A stretch of 64,000 bases of DNA from VAZQ01 sp046733355 (GTDB lineage Bacteria; Pseudomonadota; Alphaproteobacteria; Rhizobiales; Xanthobacteraceae), in contig JBKPOZ010000057.1 in the NCBI GenBank assembly GCA_046733355.1, positions 1 to 64,000 of the forward strand, read 5' to 3'. The notes beneath the pieces were generated by a model that was given only the letters and a program-made list of their open reading frames with translations, made no database searches and had not been told where the DNA came from. Both the position numbers and the translations under genes were made by a program. Shown here in pieces: positions 61,738-64,000 of this stretch. Position 1 is the first letter of the stretch. The number at the start of each line of letters is the position of its first letter.

Positions 61738-62405
61738 CTGCTGCTTAGTCTCCCAGGCTGTTGTTGGTCTCTGTCCTCCGGAAAAGGCAATGACCCGCCT
61801 TGCGGCGGGGACATGCGAAACACGTTCAGGATCATCGAGATCAGCGCGTAATAGCCGAGTATGCCCACCAGCTCGATGGTGCCCGTTGTCCCGAGGAATT
61901 CATGCACACGGGCGAAATTCTTGTCGCTGACCCGTTTGCTCGCATAGAGCTCATTGACGAAATCATAGATCGCGCGTTCGTCCTTGGCGGCGGACTTCGG
62001 CACCAGGCCGCGTTGCAACTCGCTGATCGTTTTCTTGCTCACGCCGGCGCGCTCGGCCATAGGTGCGTGCGCGAACCATTCAAACTGTGCCCGCCACAGC
62101 CTCGCGGTTACCAGGATGGCGAACTCCGAGAGCCGTGGCGGCACGGCCGTCTTGTATCGACAATACCCCCCAAGTTGCTGCGCAAGCTCGCCAAATGCCG
62201 GCGCGTGCAGAAACACGGCAAACGGACCGCGAATATTTGTAGCCGCGCCCCGCGGTCCCGAACGGATCGAGGCGAGCAAGGCACGCTGTTCGGGGCTGAG
62301 CTCCTCTTCCGCGAGCACGGTAACGCGGGGCGGAGGCACCTTCATTGCAGATTTTTTGGCACGCATCCGGATCTCCGGTGTGTTGTTCAGGGAGCTGTTA
62401 TCCAC
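61734..62405 (-). CDS. Carboxymuconolactone decarboxylase-family protein
   Basis: The 223-residue protein has an alpha-helical CMD/AhpD-like domain (about 60-170): FAVFLHAPAFGELAQQLGGY and SEFAILVTARLWRAQFEWFA, with HAPMAERAG after. The CxxC of peroxidase-type AhpD is missing, so it is closer to the decarboxylase or unassigned class. It overlaps the end of the EAL gene by 4 bp in convergent orientation and is divergent from the DUF4071-type gene, 58 nt away. Confidence 0.82.
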   Translation of the reverse strand: MDNSSLNNTPEIRMRAKKSAMKVPPPRVTVLAEEELSPEQRALLASIRSGPRGAATNIRGPFAVFLHAPAFGELAQQLGGYCRYKTAVPPRLSEFAILVTARLWRAQFEWFAHAPMAERAGVSKKTISELQRGLVPKSAAKDERAIYDFVNELYASKRVSDKNFARVHEFLGTTGTIELVGILGYYALISMILNVFRMSPPQGGSLPFPEDRDQQQPGRLSSS

Positions 62406-62463
62406 TAGACGGAGGGCTGACGACAGCGGACGCTATATCTCTCGTCCGTCATCCGGTTATTAC

Positions 62464-63855
62464 GTGAACGCGCTCGACGAGCTCAAGGAACCTGCTCCGC
62501 TTTGCTTCGTGCTCATGCCCTTCGGGCGCAAGCTCGACGCCAGCGGGCGATTGACGGATTTCGATGCCGTCTATCGCAAGGTGATCGCGCCAGCCGTCGA
62601 GCAGGCGGGACTCGATGCGGTGCGCGCTGACGAGGAGCGCATCGGGGGTACCATTCACAAACCGATGTTCGAGCGCCTGATGCTCTGCCACTACGCCGTG
62701 GCCGACATTACCGGCGCCAATCCCAACGTCTTTTATGAGCTGGGCATACGCCAAGCGTTGCGCCCGCGCAGCACGGTCATTCTGTTCCGCGAAGGAACGG
62801 TTCTGCCCTTTGATATCGCGCTGGTGCGAGGCATCTCTTACAAAACCGATGGTTCGGGCGAACCGGTCGAATCCGAAGGCACCATTGCGGCCATTGCGGC
62901 TCAGCTGGAGGAAGCGCGACTCAATCCTCACGACGACAGTCCGATCTTTCAATTAATCGACGATCTGCCGCGCTGGGAGATCGATCATACCAAGACGGAC
63001 GTGTTCCGCAGCAGCGTCGACTATTCCAAGCGTTACAAGGACCGGCTGGCGTATGCGGTGAAGCAAGGCGCGCCCGCTGTCGAGGCAATCGCGGCCGAGC
63101 CCGGCCTGCGCAATCTCCTTGAAGTGGAGACCGGGATCGTCGTCGATCTTTTCCTGTCGTTGCGCGACGTCAAAGCGTACGACGCCATGATCAAGCTCTA
63201 CGACCGCATGCCGCTGCCGGTGCAGCGTGCCAAGATGATGCGCGAGCAGCTCGGCTTTGCGCTCAATCGCGTAGGGCGTTTCGAGGACGCGGAACGTGTT
63301 CTCAAGGCGCTCATAGCGGAATTCGGACCTTCGAGCGAAACGAACGGACTTCTCGGCCGTATCTACAAGGACCGCTGGGATGCGGCCAAGCATGACGGGC
63401 GGCCGGAAGCGCGTGCGCTGCTCAAGCGCGCGATAGATACCTACCTCGAAGGGTTCGAGGCTGACTGGCGGGATGCCTACCCGGGCGTAAATGCGGTGAG
63501 CCTCATGGAGATGTTGAATCCGCCGGATGTGCGGCAAGCGAGGATTCTGCCGGTTGTGCGCTATGCGGCTGCGCAGAAGGCCAGGAAAGATCCGGACTAC
63601 TGGGACTACGCGACCCTCCTCGAGCTGGCAGTGCTCAGCCGCGATCAGGAAGATTCCGAGAACCAACTGGCCGAGGCGCTGGCGGTCGCGCGCGCTGCCT
63701 GGGAGATCGAGTCCACCGCGCGCAACCTGCGCCTCATGCGCGAGATGCGCAGCGCGCGCGGGGAGGAAGTTGGCTGGATCAAGCGGCTCGAGGATGCGCT
63801 CACGCAGCACGCAGCGCGTCTGTCGGCGCCAGAGCATCAGGGTGCAAGCGCATAG
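62464..63855 (+). CDS. DUF4071-type protein with nucleotide-hydrolase-like N-terminus and TPR-like helices
   Basis: The 463-residue protein starts at GTG 62464. Residues 1-130 resemble the nucleoside 2-deoxyribosyltransferase/TIR-like family: PLCFVLMPFGRKLDASGRLT, then CHYAVADITGANPNVFYELG, where the ADITGxNPNVxYELG segment is the clearest motif. Residues about 200-440 are helical repeats of the MAP3K TRAF-binding (DUF4071) type. Such proteins are widespread in bacteria; signalling or defence has been proposed by fold, not shown. The frame is open further upstream, so the start is uncertain. No ribosome-binding site was seen. Confidence 0.75.
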   Translation: MNALDELKEPAPLCFVLMPFGRKLDASGRLTDFDAVYRKVIAPAVEQAGLDAVRADEERIGGTIHKPMFERLMLCHYAVADITGANPNVFYELGIRQALRPRSTVILFREGTVLPFDIALVRGISYKTDGSGEPVESEGTIAAIAAQLEEARLNPHDDSPIFQLIDDLPRWEIDHTKTDVFRSSVDYSKRYKDRLAYAVKQGAPAVEAIAAEPGLRNLLEVETGIVVDLFLSLRDVKAYDAMIKLYDRMPLPVQRAKMMREQLGFALNRVGRFEDAERVLKALIAEFGPSSETNGLLGRIYKDRWDAAKHDGRPEARALLKRAIDTYLEGFEADWRDAYPGVNAVSLMEMLNPPDVRQARILPVVRYAAAQKARKDPDYWDYATLLELAVLSRDQEDSENQLAEALAVARAAWEIESTARNLRLMREMRSARGEEVGWIKRLEDALTQHAARLSAPEHQGASA

Positions 63856-64000
63856 AAAAATCTTCGCGCACCAGACACGCGCGCGTAAGCACATCAGGCT
63901 CTCATTCTCTTTGCTTCGCGGATTTTTCCCAGCCCACGCTGAGCAGCGGCCGTTGTGCCTATGCCTGCTCCAGCACAGGCGGGTGCGTGACAATGGATTT
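63856..64000. other. Window end, no gene recognised
   Basis: The last 145 bp after the DUF4071-type stop have no supported coding frame. The stretch may hold the promoter of the next gene beyond the window. Confidence 0.5.

Overview
The window is high-GC DNA from an alphaproteobacterium, most likely order Hyphomicrobiales (Rhizobiales) near Bradyrhizobium/Xanthobacteraceae. The best evidence is the gene order acpXL-fabZXL-fabF2XL-fabF1XL-adh2XL-lpxXL at 47192-52474, the rhizobial set that makes and attaches the very-long-chain fatty acid of lipid A. DUF2865, the psd-pssA pair, LivK-type solute uptake and several families of small palindromic repeats fit the same group. Bases 1-49 are Illumina Nextera adapter, so position 50 is an assembly end and this is probably a draft or metagenome contig. 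No rRNA, tRNA, CRISPR array or intact insertion sequence was found.

Layout. 50-1905: a truncated transglutaminase-like protease, then gene remnants (MBL-fold, TPR, outer-membrane barrel). 1968-10050: housekeeping and stress genes (nadE, a MetE-like methyltransferase, DUF2865 protein, maiA with a MarR regulator, cysS). 10341-16679: a branched-chain-amino-acid-type ABC importer (livFGMH) divergent from its binding protein and an unusual M20-fold protein. 16770-19739: a mosaic region with a broken FGE-sulfatase gene, a second type of binding protein, a remnant of an M20 paralogue and a broken integrase. 19935-23355: mostly small membrane or lipoprotein genes and DUF2189. 23366-29404: cimA, a LOG protein, an Atm1-type exporter, psd and pssA. 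29411-37592: GST, secreted proteins, an FAD monooxygenase, an exported RidA protein and an RND efflux pump. 37759-41407: an mmsA - glutamine amidotransferase - amidase operon. 41711-47042: two tandem kup potassium transporters (the second frameshifted at its end), a rhodanese and a polyamine-type binding protein. 47192-52474: the acpXL lipid A locus. 52601-56083: phnDCEE. 56148-60667: a PCuAC copper chaperone, a metal ABC permease and binding protein without an adjacent ATPase, and a secreted acetamidase/formamidase. 60844-63855: an EAL protein, a carboxymuconolactone-decarboxylase-family protein and a DUF4071-type protein.

How the genes fit together. Much of the window concerns the cell envelope and solute uptake: lipid A acylation, phosphatidylethanolamine synthesis, several importers and one RND pump. 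Five families of dispersed palindromic repeats sit between genes, and one copy lies in frame inside livM. The most unusual signals are the M20-fold protein that has lost most metal-site residues together with its truncated paralogue, the repeat-encoded peptide in LivM, the condensing-enzyme partner that lacks its active-site cysteine, and paired-palindrome elements of about 130 bp.
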